From: IMCC26207 sp037141255
Lineage (GTDB): Bacteria > Actinomycetota > Acidimicrobiia > Acidimicrobiales > Microtrichaceae
Assembly: GCA_037141255.1 (NCBI GenBank)
Contig: JBAXCX010000040.1
Coordinates: 1 to 20,961 of the forward strand
Direction of reading: 5' to 3'
DNA: 20,961 nt
A model generated the notes under the pieces. That model saw only the letters and a program-made list of their open reading frames with translations, made no database searches and was not told where the DNA came from. Positions 1 through 10,600 of the stretch are shown piece after piece (position 1 is the first letter of the stretch; each line of letters begins with the position of its first letter). Made by a program: the position numbers and the translations under genes.

Positions 1-47
1 GTAGCAGCATTACGTTGAGCAATGAGTTCCTGCCAGCGGTCACTCAT
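1..47 (-). CDS. bioF: Probable 8-amino-7-oxononanoate synthase, N-terminal 15 residues only (partial)
   Basis: Reading leftwards, an ATG (complement of bases 45-47) opens a frame that runs off the window and starts MSDRWQELIAQRNAA. It overlaps the end of bioA by 8 bases, the spacing expected of a translationally coupled operon. BioF is the PLP enzyme that condenses pimeloyl-CoA/ACP with alanine to give KAPA, the substrate of BioA. BioF proteins often begin with a short helix of the type M-x-W-x-x-x-(I/L), and bioF very commonly neighbours bioA. Only 15 codons are visible, so no catalytic motif can be checked. The name rests on this short resemblance and on context; bioD or another gene remains possible. 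An AGGA about ten bases upstream, inside bioA, could be the ribosome binding site. Confidence 0.5.
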   Translation of the reverse strand, partial: MSDRWQELIAQRNAA

Positions 48-1434
48 CTGCTGGTTGATCCTGACTGCTCTCAACTTGGCTGCTCTCAACTCGGCTGCTC
101 TCAAGATGCTGCTGCTCTGTCTGGGCCACGGCCGCAATCGATTCAGCAAGCGTCAACACAATGCGAGTGATCTCTTCGGCGGTGCTGGTCAGAATTGGCA
201 TCAGCACCATGACATCGCCGAGCGGTCTGATGAGCACGCCACGCGAGACCGATTCTGCAGTGATTTTTCGACCCCAGCGAACTGTTCCCTCTGGCGGGGC
301 AAGTTCAACACCCACCATGAGGCCCTGTTGACGGATGCTTCGCACAACAGGCAAACCTGCGATGTGTTGATCAAGCAACTGCTCAAGTTGAGCGGCCCGT
401 TCATTGACGTTGGTGAGTACATCGAGGGATGTAAAGAGTTCAAGGTGCGCTAAGGCAACTGCAGCGGCTAGCGGATTCCCGCTGTAGGAGTGGCCGTGAT
501 ACAAGGTGCGTTCACCAAGGTCTTCGCCAAGAAATGCCTGATATACCCGTTCGTTGGCAACTGTGGCTGCGAGCGGAAGATAGCCACCTGTTATGCCTTT
601 TCCAATGGCCATCAGATCTGGATGCAATCCGCATTGCTCGCTCGCAAACATTGTTCCCGTGCGACCAAAGCCAGTGGCAACCTCATCGCAGATCAGTAAG
701 ACATCGTGTTCAGCACAGGCCTGGCCAAGAGCTGCAAACTCTGCAGCAGGTCGCATCTGCATTCCCGCAGCGCCTTGCACGAGTGGCTCAATAATGACTG
801 CTGCAAGCTCGTTGGCGTGTTCGGCAATGAGCGCGCATGCAACCGGGATGCAGTTTGGGTCTTCGAAGCCCGGGGCGCGGAGTACCCCAAAGCGGAGTGG
901 GTCAAAAATCTCGGTTCCAAATCCGCCTGCCCCAACAGAAAGCGATCCCAGTGTGTCTCCGTGATACGCGCCCCCAAAAGCTAGGTAGCTCTGGCGACTG
1001 GTAATTCCCTGGTTCGTCCAAAACTGAAATGCAATCTTGAGAGCCTGCTCGACAGCTGCGGCACCATCTGATGCGAACAGAAAATGTGGCTGCTTGACGG
1101 GAACAACTTTTGCGAGCGCCTCGGCAAACTCGATGGTGGTTCGATTGCCGTTGCCTAAAAGAGTTGAGTGTGCAACAAGGTCAATCTGTGCACGAAGCGC
1201 CGCATCAAGCTCGGGGACTCGATGCCCAAGCGTGGTCACCCAGAGCGAACTGATCGCATCGAGATAGCGGCGACCATCTACATCAATGAGTTCTCGGCCC
1301 TCGGCGCGCTCCACGATGATGGGCGAGTTGCTCGCATATGTAGCCATCTGTGTAAACCCGTGCCACACCACTTCGGCATCGCGCGCTACCCAATTGTCCG
1401 TGACGCTTGGGATGTCTTGTGAGTTGTTGAACAC
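40..1434 (-). CDS. bioA: DAPA aminotransferase (BioA family, Bacillus BioK-like variant)
   Basis: This fold-type I PLP transaminase converts KAPA to 7,8-diaminopelargonic acid in cytoplasmic biotin synthesis. Numbered from a GTG at 1434 (464 aa), it has the WHGFTQM entry motif (24-30), SSLW (62-65), AHSTLLG (88-94), AYHGDT with the PLP-stacking Tyr157, CDEVATGFGRTG with Asp250, the Schiff-base Lys279 in GKGITGGY, and RPLGDV (403-408). HGHSYSGN (313-320) and AHSTLLG resemble the Bacillus subtilis enzyme, which uses lysine as amino donor, rather than the HGPTFM of SAM-using enzymes; donor use here is inference. The frame extends to a GTG at 1539, but the extra 35 residues are encoded by a duplicated palindromic stretch and precede the family's usual beginning, so 1434 is preferred, although its Shine-Dalgarno match (GGGAG, 12 bases away) is weak. 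The tail carries an ESSQ-type pentapeptide repeat. It is divergent from fas and overlaps the probable bioF. Confidence 0.88.
   Translation of the reverse strand: MFNNSQDIPSVTDNWVARDAEVVWHGFTQMATYASNSPIIVERAEGRELIDVDGRRYLDAISSLWVTTLGHRVPELDAALRAQIDLVAHSTLLGNGNRTTIEFAEALAKVVPVKQPHFLFASDGAAAVEQALKIAFQFWTNQGITSRQSYLAFGGAYHGDTLGSLSVGAGGFGTEIFDPLRFGVLRAPGFEDPNCIPVACALIAEHANELAAVIIEPLVQGAAGMQMRPAAEFAALGQACAEHDVLLICDEVATGFGRTGTMFASEQCGLHPDLMAIGKGITGGYLPLAATVANERVYQAFLGEDLGERTLYHGHSYSGNPLAAAVALAHLELFTSLDVLTNVNERAAQLEQLLDQHIAGLPVVRSIRQQGLMVGVELAPPEGTVRWGRKITAESVSRGVLIRPLGDVMVLMPILTSTAEEITRIVLTLAESIAAVAQTEQQHLESSRVESSQVESSQDQPADE
65..109. repeat. Three tandem 15-bp repeats in the 3' end of bioA
   Basis: The plus strand shows three consecutive copies of a 15-base unit, ctgctctcaacttgg and close variants, at 65-79, 80-94 and 95-109. 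On the coding strand they encode (V/L)ESSQ/R pentapeptides in the non-conserved tail of BioA. Because the unit is a multiple of three, copy-number change would keep the frame. Confidence 0.8.
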
Positions 1435-1489
1435 CTCGTAAAGGTACTCCCGTAATGAGCAAACTTTAAGAAGAGGGAACCCACGTTCG

Positions 1490-1526
1490 GTTACCGCGCG
1501 GAAACTTGTGGTTACCGCGCGGAAAC
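1490..1526. promoter_or_regulatory. Tandem palindromic operator-like sites between bioA and fas
   Basis: The 16-mer gttaccgcgcggaaac occurs exactly twice, at 1490-1505 and 1511-1526. It is an inverted repeat around CCGCGCGG in which only one symmetric pair of positions fails to match. The identity extends to a 19-base direct repeat (1489-1507 and 1510-1528). The 21-base spacing puts both sites on the same face of the helix, as expected of a dimeric repressor bound twice. The sites lie 56-92 bases before the preferred bioA start and about 98 bases before the fas start, so they could control either or both. The repressor is not in the window. Neither the mycobacterial/corynebacterial BioQ site nor a FasR site is obviously matched, as far as I can recall those motifs. 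Confidence 0.6.
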
Positions 1527-1611
1527 TTAGGTGATTCACGTAACCGCTAGCTCAGACTCTGGTCCCATGCACATGCGGACGCCCCCTTCCGCAAGAAACT
1601 CATGACTTATT

Positions 1612-1616
1612 AGGAG
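1612..1616 (+). promoter_or_regulatory. Ribosome binding site that decides the fas start
   Basis: AGGAG lies one base before an ATG at 1618 and seven bases before a second in-frame ATG at 1624. Seven bases is normal spacing and one is too close, so the protein should begin MSVSSLPP at 1624 rather than MHMSV at 1618. Confidence 0.7.
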
Positions 1617-1623
1617 CATGCAT

Positions 1624-4600
1624 ATGTCGGTGTCGTCACTACCGCCACGGTTCGACTCTCCGAACTTTGGTTCGAATGAACCCAGTTCAACCCAGATTGA
1701 CTTTCCAAATTTTGATGCGCCTGTTGGTTCAACTCGCAATCCAGTGGTCGGCTCGCTGGCGCATGATCTTGCTCAAGGAACAGCTACGGCAGCATTGAGT
1801 TTTGCTGGGCAAGGTTGGCGATGGTGGGACGACCTTGACGCACTTCTGTTACGACGGAGTTGGATCCGGCCTCGAGCACTTGCATGGGCAGAACTGATTG
1901 CCGAGTATGCAGCCGAGCCAGCCATACGCGACCTTGGTGGTGCGAGCAGTAGCTTTGCTCCGCTGCAATGGATACAAGCTGGAGCCTCGCGGCCAAGCGC
2001 TGGTGAACTTGCTGCGCTGCCACTGTCACTCCCCGGAGTGTTGCTCACGCAGTTGCTCTGCTACCGCGAGGCTTGGGAGGATGGTCTTTCGCAAGCTGTG
2101 CAAGCCGGTTCGGTGCTGGCAGCTACTGGTCATTCGGGTGGACTACTTGCAGCAGCGGCAGTGGCGGCTCAGCCCGATGGATTGGAGCAACAAGATTTAC
2201 TTCAGCCATTTTTGCAGATGGCAGTACTGCTTGGGCAACTGTCGGGAACCTGCGAGCAGGCAGTATCGGCTGGGGCGCTTGGGGCTGCGCTCCACGCAAG
2301 TCCAGAAGCTGAAACTCCGATGGTGGCGGTGAGCGGAATTCGAGTTGATCGCCTACAGGCCCTATTGGACGACTTGAACTCTTCCAGAACAGGCTCGCTT
2401 GGGCCCGCAAACGAGGTACGTATCGGACTCCATCATGGAGCCTTCCGCGCCGTTATCTCTGGGTCTCCGAAAGCTCTGCGAGTTGCGCATCAGCACCTGT
2501 TGGCGCAACTTGCCCTGACCCCAACTGCAGCCAAGTTTAGCTGGGAGCCACTTGCTGTGAGCTCACCGTGTCATCACCCCATGCTGGAATCGGTGCGCGC
2601 TGAAGTGGTGAGCCAAGCACGCCAGCTCGGCATTGTGCTTCCTGCGCCGAGCGGCGTTGTTGCTCTGGTGACCCCTGATGGTCCGCGTGTGCTTGGCCAG
2701 AGTCAGGCGCCGGTTGCTACAGGTCCCACCCCTGATCTGCTTGGTGAGCTGACAGCAGCGATGTTGACCCGCCCGGGTTATTGGGACCGAACCGCAGTGC
2801 GACTGTCAGAGGGCTCACTTGGATTTGCAGCGGCCGACTGGATTCTTGATCTTGGTCCCTCGGATGGCATTGCGAAACTCTCGGCACAAGCCTGCCGTGG
2901 AACCTCGACACGAGTTGTCGCGTTAGCTACTGAAAAGGGGCGAAGGGAACTTGTGACCGTTGGGGCTGCGTCTGAGGGTACGCCCAAGCTTTACTCTGCT
3001 TATGCACCTCGAGTTGTGACCCTGCCAGATGGCTCACGTCGACTTGAAAACTTCTTTACGAAGGCATCGGGACGATCACCGATGGTTCTTCCCGGCATGA
3101 CCCCAACCACGGTTGATGCTGGCATTGTGGCTGCAGCAGCAAACCAAGGATTTTGCGCTGAGCTTGCGGGTGGAGGCCAGGTAACTGAAGCAGTATTTGC
3201 CGAGCGAATTCGCGAGCTAGTTGAGCTCTTAGTGCCGGGGCAGGAAGTTGTGTTCAATGCGCTGCATCTTGACCCGTACTTGTGGGGCTTACATCTGGGC
3301 CGAACGCGACTCGTTCAGGCTGCGCGCCGCGCCGGGGCTCCGATTTGCGGTGTCACCATCTCTGCAGGTATTCCCGCTACTGAAGATGCAGTGGCACTCC
3401 TAGATGAACTCGCCGAACTTGGCATTTGGTTGAATGCCTTCAAGCCCGGCACGTTGAAGCAGATCCGTCAGGTAGTCGCCATTGCCGCTGCAGCCCCTCA
3501 CCACAACGTATTTGTTCATGTCGAGGGAGGGACTGCGGGTGGTCATCACTCTTGGGAATCACTTGAAGATCTGCTACTTGCTAGCTATCACTTGTTGCGC
3601 GATCAGCCCAACATTGTTGTTTGTGTGGGTGGCGGGATTGGCACTCCCGAGTCTGCCACCGAGTTTCTTACCGGCACATGGTCGTTGCCGCATGTGGGTG
3701 TACCCATGCCAGTGGACGCCGTGTTACTCGGGACCGTCACCATGGCAGCGCAAGAAGCTACTGCCACAGCGGGGGTGAAGGAGGCTCTGCGGCGTGCACA
3801 AGGAACGAACTCTTCAGGTGGAACGCATGGTTTTGTGCTGCCTGAGCAGGTAGCCGGGTCAGTCACCTCGGGTCGTTCAGGTCTTGATGCTGATATCCAT
3901 TTTCTGCATAACTCTGCCTCTCGCTGCGCTGCGTTGCTTGACGAAGTAGCCGGAGATGCAAAGGCAGTTGCTGGAAGAAAGTTAGAGATTATTGCGGCAT
4001 TAGAACTGACCGCGAAGCCCTATTTTGGTGATCCCTCAGAGATGACCTACGAGCAGTTCCTGGTTCGCTTTGTGCAGCTCACTGCTCGTGGGCGCCAGGG
4101 CCGGTATGAGGACGGCCGCTGGCTAGACCCTTCACATCGCGAACGCTTTGTTGCTTTGCTTCAACGCGCAGAGGCTCGTTTAGATCCCCGTGAGTCGGGG
4201 CGGATTCCGACCCGATTTTCAGACTCAAGCTCGGTGGATGATCCCTCTGTCGCGATTGCTAGATTGCTATCCGATTACCCGCTCTTGGGGCAGACGCAGT
4301 TACACCCAGCGGATCCTGGCTATTTCTTGTTTATTTGCAAGCAGCCCGGCAAGCCGGTGCCGTTTGTGCCGGTGATAGATGCAGATGTTCGCCGTTGGTA
4401 TCAATCCGACTCGCTCTGGCAGGCACAACACCCCGACTTTGATGCCGATTCGGTTCTCGTGATTCCCGGGCCAGCCGCAGTAGGCGGAATCGCTGTCATT
4501 GATGAGCCCATCGCAGAAATTCTTGGTGGGTTTGAAGCGCATGTGATTGATCATTTGACTGCACTGGGCCAACTTGCTGAACCCGTTGACCGCTTGCTCC

Positions 4601-7600
4601 GCCGGGGTAGTACCGCAGAGCTGACAGGCCCTGCAGCGGCACTACTTGAAGCCAAAACGGTGCTGATGGATGGCCGAATCCTGCCCAACCCAGTACACGC
4701 CTTCGGTACGGTCGAGGACTGGAGTTTTTCAACCGAGGCCGACGGTCGGATCATTCAAGCAACTTGCGTGCTGAGTAGCTTGGAACATGTTGTCTTGCAT
4801 GTTGGAGAGCGCAAGTCTGCAGATGCTCAGACCGTTACGCTGACGCTGTCTTTCCCAGCACTTGCTGGCTATGGCGAGCGGGTCCCCGACCACATGTCGG
4901 TGCACTTACCTAGCGCAGAACTTCCGCAGCAGCCAATGGCTGACGCTCAGGACTCAGTTGAACTCCGGTTCGAGCATCGGAGCCATAACGGTGTGGATGT
5001 GTTGCAGTTGGATTCAGCGGCACGGGTAGAAGCACTCGATGAGTTGCTGCGCAAAGTTCTGATTCGGACCGACATCCCCGTGGTGGCACTCGGTTCAGAG
5101 ATAACTCTCGAGGTGTCCTCAGACCTGCGTCGTCGCGCCGCATATGCACGACTTGTGCAGGCCGAAACGGCAGGAGAACTGCCTGATGCATGGCTTGCAG
5201 TGGTGTGGCCTGCAGTTTTTGCAACGCTCGGGGCACCCGAAATTGTTGGGAGTTTGCTAGATCTCGTGCATCTTGAACATCAGGTCAGCATTCTTGGAGA
5301 CCTGTCCGAAATTCGCGCGCTTGATGGTGATCTCACGGTTCGCGCACGGGTCTGTGAGATTTCTGATCATGAGCTAGGTACTCGGGTGGATACGGTTGCC
5401 GAGGTTCGACGTGGTGCCGTAGCGGGCTCGCCCGCTGGCAGTGATGAGCCCGTGCTCTTGCGAATTTCCGGTGGATTCTTGTTGCGCGGTGTTCGTGAGC
5501 TGGCTCATCTGAATGCCTCGTTCGCTGCCAAAGTTGAATCAGGCTCGCTGACGTCTCCTGAGATTCACGACACGCCGCGCCGAACACTTGGCAGTTTAGA
5601 AATCTGCGCGCCGATCAGCATGGAAAGTTTTGCTGCTCTCTCGGGAGATCACAATCCGTTACATCGTTCGCGAGCAATTGCGCTTCTTGCTGGCCTTGAT
5701 GGGCCAATTGTTCACGGCGCCTGGACCTCGGCAATTGCTCAACGTGCAGCGATCGAGTTTGGCTGCAACGGAGACAGCGAGCGACTGGTTCAGTTCCACG
5801 CAAAGTTCATTGCCCCCGTGATGCCCGGAGAAGCAGTCAAAGCCACGCTGACAAGAACTGCACTGCGCGCAGGGCGCACGATCGTTGAGATCAACGTGGT
5901 TGTACAGAGAGAAGGCGGCCACGTGCCGGCGCTGATTGCGACTGCAGAATTGTTGCCGCCGCCCACTGCGTATGTCTTCCCTGGTCAGGGCATTCAACAG
6001 CCTGGTATGGGAATGGATGGCTATGAGCGTTCAGCGGCAGCGCGACACGTGTGGGACCGCGCCGACCTCTTTACGCGCGAACAGCTTGGGTTCTCAATTC
6101 TCGCAATTGTGCGAGAGAACCCCAGCATTATTAGCGCCGACGGCGAGTTACATCGTCATCCGCAAGGCGTGCTGAACCTGACGCAGTTCACCCAGGTTGC
6201 CTTGGCTGCACTCGCTGCAGCGCAGGTGGCTGAACTGCGCGAACGGGGAGTGTTTGACGAACGGGCAGTCGTTGCTGGTCACTCCGTTGGGGAGTACAAC
6301 GCTCTTGCCGCTCTGGGCCAGGTCCTGAGCCTCGAGAGCGTGGTGGAGTTGGTATTTCGGCGTGGCCAGGCCATGCATCAGTTAGTGCCGCGAGATGCCG
6401 ATGGCAACTCGCAGTTCCGCCTTGGAGTGATTCGCCCACATTTGTTAGCGATGAACCATCAACAGATTGAGGCGCTCGTCGTTCGGGTGCGCGAACAGGT
6501 CAACTCGACACTTGAAATCGTCAACTTCAACATGCGTGACAAGCAGTACGCGGTGACAGGAACCGGGACTGCGCTAGATGCGCTCGATCAAGAACTGCTC
6601 GCCGTTGCGCCCTCAGGGTCTCGGCCAGCGTTCGTGTACGTCCCGGGCATTGACGTGCCGTTCCACTCAAGTGCTTTGGTAGATGGAGTCGGTGAGTTCC
6701 GCAAACACCTAGCTCGCTGCTTACCTGAACGAATTGACCCGGCAGCGCTTGTGGGACGCTATGTGCCCAACTTGGTTCCCGAGGTGTTCAGTCTTGAGCG
6801 TCGGTATGTGAAACAGGTGAGCGATTACGTCGACTCGGCAGTACTGAAGAAGATTTTGACTGAGTGGCACGTGTGGAGCGCTGACTCTGGGTTGCTCTGT
6901 CGCGAGTTGTTGATAGAACTTTTGGCCTGGCAGTTCGCCTCTCCGGTGAGATGGATCGAAACTCAAGACCTGCTCTTCACCGAGCAATCTGCGGGAGGTC
7001 TCGGTTGCGAGCGTGTTATCGAAGTCGGACTTGGGGTTGCTCCGACGTTAACAAATCTGGCAAAAGGAACTCTTGCCCTAGATGACAGAACGTTTGGCCG
7101 AGTCAGCGTTCAAAACATCGAGACTGATTCCATAAAGGTGTTCGCCACCGATGAAGAAACTGAAGCTGATTCTGAGTCGGAACTCCTTGACTCTAAGTCG
7201 ACAGAACTTCCTGCACCCGAGACAGTGCCTGTTGTGACCGTGCCTGTTGTGGCAGGGCCTGTTGTGGATTCTGCGGTGGATGCAGCCGAGGCGATGCGCC
7301 ATTTGATCGCCCACCTGTGCAAAATCCGAATTGATCAGCTCTCGGCTACAGAATCAATTGATGACCTCGTCGATGGGGTCTCTTCGCGCCGAAATCAGAT
7401 ACTGATGGACCTTGGAGCAGAGTTCACGATCTCTGGAGTGGATGGTGCTCGGGAGTTGCCCTTGGCTCAACTCGCTTCTGAGTTGGCGACGCGATCAAAA
7501 CGCTACTCATTTCCCGGAGCAGTATTACGTGAGGTTCGTGAGTCGGCGCTCGCACCCGTGCTGGGACCCCGCCGTATAAAGACCCGCGATGTGACTGCCC

Positions 7601-10600
7601 GAGTAACTGATTTTTGGGCTTTGGGCACTGGCTGGGCTGAGCGAGTCCTCATGATCTTGGCAGCTGACTCTCGAGAGGGTGACTCAGGCCGTGGCGGAGC
7701 CTTGGGTCGGCTGCACCCCATGCCTACCTCGGGTGCGAACCTCATTGATGCAGCGGTTCAGCTAGCCGCCGATGATGCAGGGCTCGTGCTGAGTCCTCCT
7801 GGAGTAACTGCCGCCGCAGGCGAAGCAGTAGATGCAGCAGCAGTAACGGCACTCGAACAGCGCATTGCCGGTCCGGATGGTTTGCTTGCAGATGCCGCCC
7901 GCGAGATGTTGCGGCGAGTTTCTGGGCCCGAGGAGTCGGTCGGGGAAGATGACACTTCGGTTGTGGATCGCTTGACGCTGCTTGAAACCGAGCACGGTGA
8001 GCGTCGAGCAGCGGCAGTTGCTCCTGCTTTTGATGCGCGGCGACATGTGGTGTTTCGGTCATGGTGGGGCATGGCGCGTCATGACATTGTTGCTTTGCAC
8101 CATGCCGGGTTACGGGCTGAACAAGATGCTGAGCTGCATAGCGAGCTTGATGCTGAGGCCGGTCGGTTGGCGCGCTATCAGGTTGACCCCGGTGTGCAAG
8201 CCTCGGCTCGGTGGTTTGCCACTCGAGCGGCAGCGCGAGGCGATGTGATCGCTGAAGCACGCTTTCTAAAGATTCTCGGCGGAGAACCTTGGGTTGTTCC
8301 GGTACCTGCTCAACGACCTGTCCTCGCAACAGACCTCTCTGCTGAGCAGTTTGTTGGCGGAGCGGAAGAGACTGCTGCTGATGAAAGTCGAATTGATGAG
8401 TTCATCGCCGAGCAGCGGATTCTGCCGAGCATGTGGGCTGAGACCTTTGCCGACCAACTTGACCTGCTACGCGGTGTGAGCAGAACTTCGGCAGCGAATG
8501 CATTCTCCACCGAAACTGCTTTGATTACAGGAGCATCTCCAGGATCGATTGCGGTTGAAGTTGTGAGCCGCTTATTGGCTGGCGGAGCCAAGGTGATTTG
8601 TACCACCACTCATGCAACTCCAGAGCGCCTGGGGTTCTATCGAGAGTTGTATAACACCTGTGCAGCCCCCGGGGCAGAACTTCATGTGATACCTGCGAAC
8701 ATGGCCTCCTTTGCAGATATTGACGAACTAGTCGACTGGTTGCTCGCGCCCGTTATCGATCGCTCTGGCGGATTTGCTCGAACAGTGAAGGATCCGCTTC
8801 ACCCCACGATGGTGCTTCCCTTTGCTGCTGGACCCGTCCTTGGTGATCTGCCTGATGCGGGTCCCGCTTCTGAGGTATCAATGAGGGTGCTTCTGTGGGG
8901 AGTAGAGCGCCTAGTGGGAAGACTCACTGAAGCAACTCAACGAAGCGGAACTGGTCAACGGCGAATCAAGTTGGTTCTTCCGTTCTCGCCAAATCATGGC
9001 GACTTTGGCGGGGACGGTGCCTACGGCGAGGCGAAAGCAGCGCTCGAGGTTTTGAGTGAGAAGTGGATTTCTGAACAGGCTCGTTGGGGTCATCAGATCG
9101 ACCTTGTTACCGTAAAGATTGGCTGGGTTCGGGGCACTGGACTCATGGAGAACAATGGTGGTCTTGGCGCTCTTATCGAAAGAGATCTAGGTGTTCGGAC
9201 CTTCTCCTCAGCCGAGATGGGTTGGATGATTGCTGCGTTGTGCTCGCCGGAAGTTACTGCAGTTGCACAGCAAAATCGGCAGGCGGAACCAGTTGAAATC
9301 ACTGCAGACTTCACCGGCGGATTAGCAGATATCGGGGGTCTGCGTGCAGCCCTCGCACCGCTCGTTGCAGAGCTTGAGTCTCAAGTTGCTCACCTCGTGA
9401 GAACCCCTTCGATTCAAGATGCCGATGAATCAATTCCGGCACTGCTTTCAGCAGTTGGATTGAGTGACAGCCAAGCCAGTGGCTCAGTGGGATCGGTACC
9501 GCGAGAATTGCTCAGGCCGACCTGCTCGCTGCATGACATGGTGGTGGTTCTGGGAGCAGGCGAGGTGGGTCCTTGGGGGTCGAGCGTGACCAGGTTTGAC
9601 CTAGAAGTTGAGGCTGACCTTGCCGATGGATCAATCGCCGAGTTGGCGTGGACCTGCGGTTTGATCCGCTGGGAGAGTGACCTTGATGGCGGTTCTTGGG
9701 TTGATGCAGCAACCGATGAGGCCGTTGCAGAGTCTGTCCTAGCCGAGCAGTACCGCGAGCAGGTTCTGGCCTTGTGTGGAATCCGAACCTATGAGGTGGA
9801 TGGCCCACTCAACCCGGACGGAGTGCCGTTGCTCGTAGAGGTCTTCTTGGAACGAGACGTCGTGATCACCGCTGCCGATGAAACCGATGCGCGTGCCTTT
9901 GCGGCTGCAGATCCGGAGAACACCTCGGTGCTGCTCACTGCAGAAGGTGACTGGCAAGTTGTTCGCAGAGCCGGAAGCGCGATTCGTGTGCCGCGTCGAG
10001 CCAAGCTGAGCAGGCGGGTTGGTGCACAGATTCCCTCCGGGTTTGATCCGATGCGATGGGGGATTCCAGCCGAGATGGCGGCTTCAGTTGACCGCTTATC
10101 GCTCTGGAATCTGGTCGCCACCGTTGAAGCATTTCTTGATGCGGGAATTGAACCCGAGGAACTGATGGCTCGCGTCCATCCTGCTCGCGTCGGCAATACC
10201 CAGGGATCAGGAATGGGTGGGATGTCTTCAGTGCAAACTTTGTACCGAGATTCAGTCCTTGGAGGGGACCACGCGAACGACATTTTGCAAGAAGGGCTGT
10301 CCAATGTTGTAGCCGCCTATGTCATGCAGAGTTATGTGGGCGGATACGGACCGATGGTGCATCCAGTGGCTGCGTGCGCAACTGCGGCAGTCTCGGTCGA
10401 AGATGCCGTAGACAAAATCCGCGCGGGCAAAGCAGATGTGATTGTGGCCGGTGGCTGGGATGACCTACAGCTTGAGGGGGTGCTTGGATTCTCAACGATG
10501 TCGGCCACTGCTGCTAGTGACCATATGGAGGCTGCGGGGTTTGAACCGCGGCAATACTCGAGAGCGAATGATGTGCGCCGGGCAGGGTTTGTAGAGGCTC

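Noticed and set aside
1540..1611. Consensus -35/-10 promoter for fas
   Set aside because: I see AT-rich pieces such as gacttatta but no convincing pair with proper spacing, so no promoter is annotated.
7742..8329. Long open frame on the minus strand inside fas (195 codons)
   Set aside because: It lies opposite intact FAS sequence, has a Gln/His/Arg-rich composition typical of antisense translation, no recognisable domain and no start signals.
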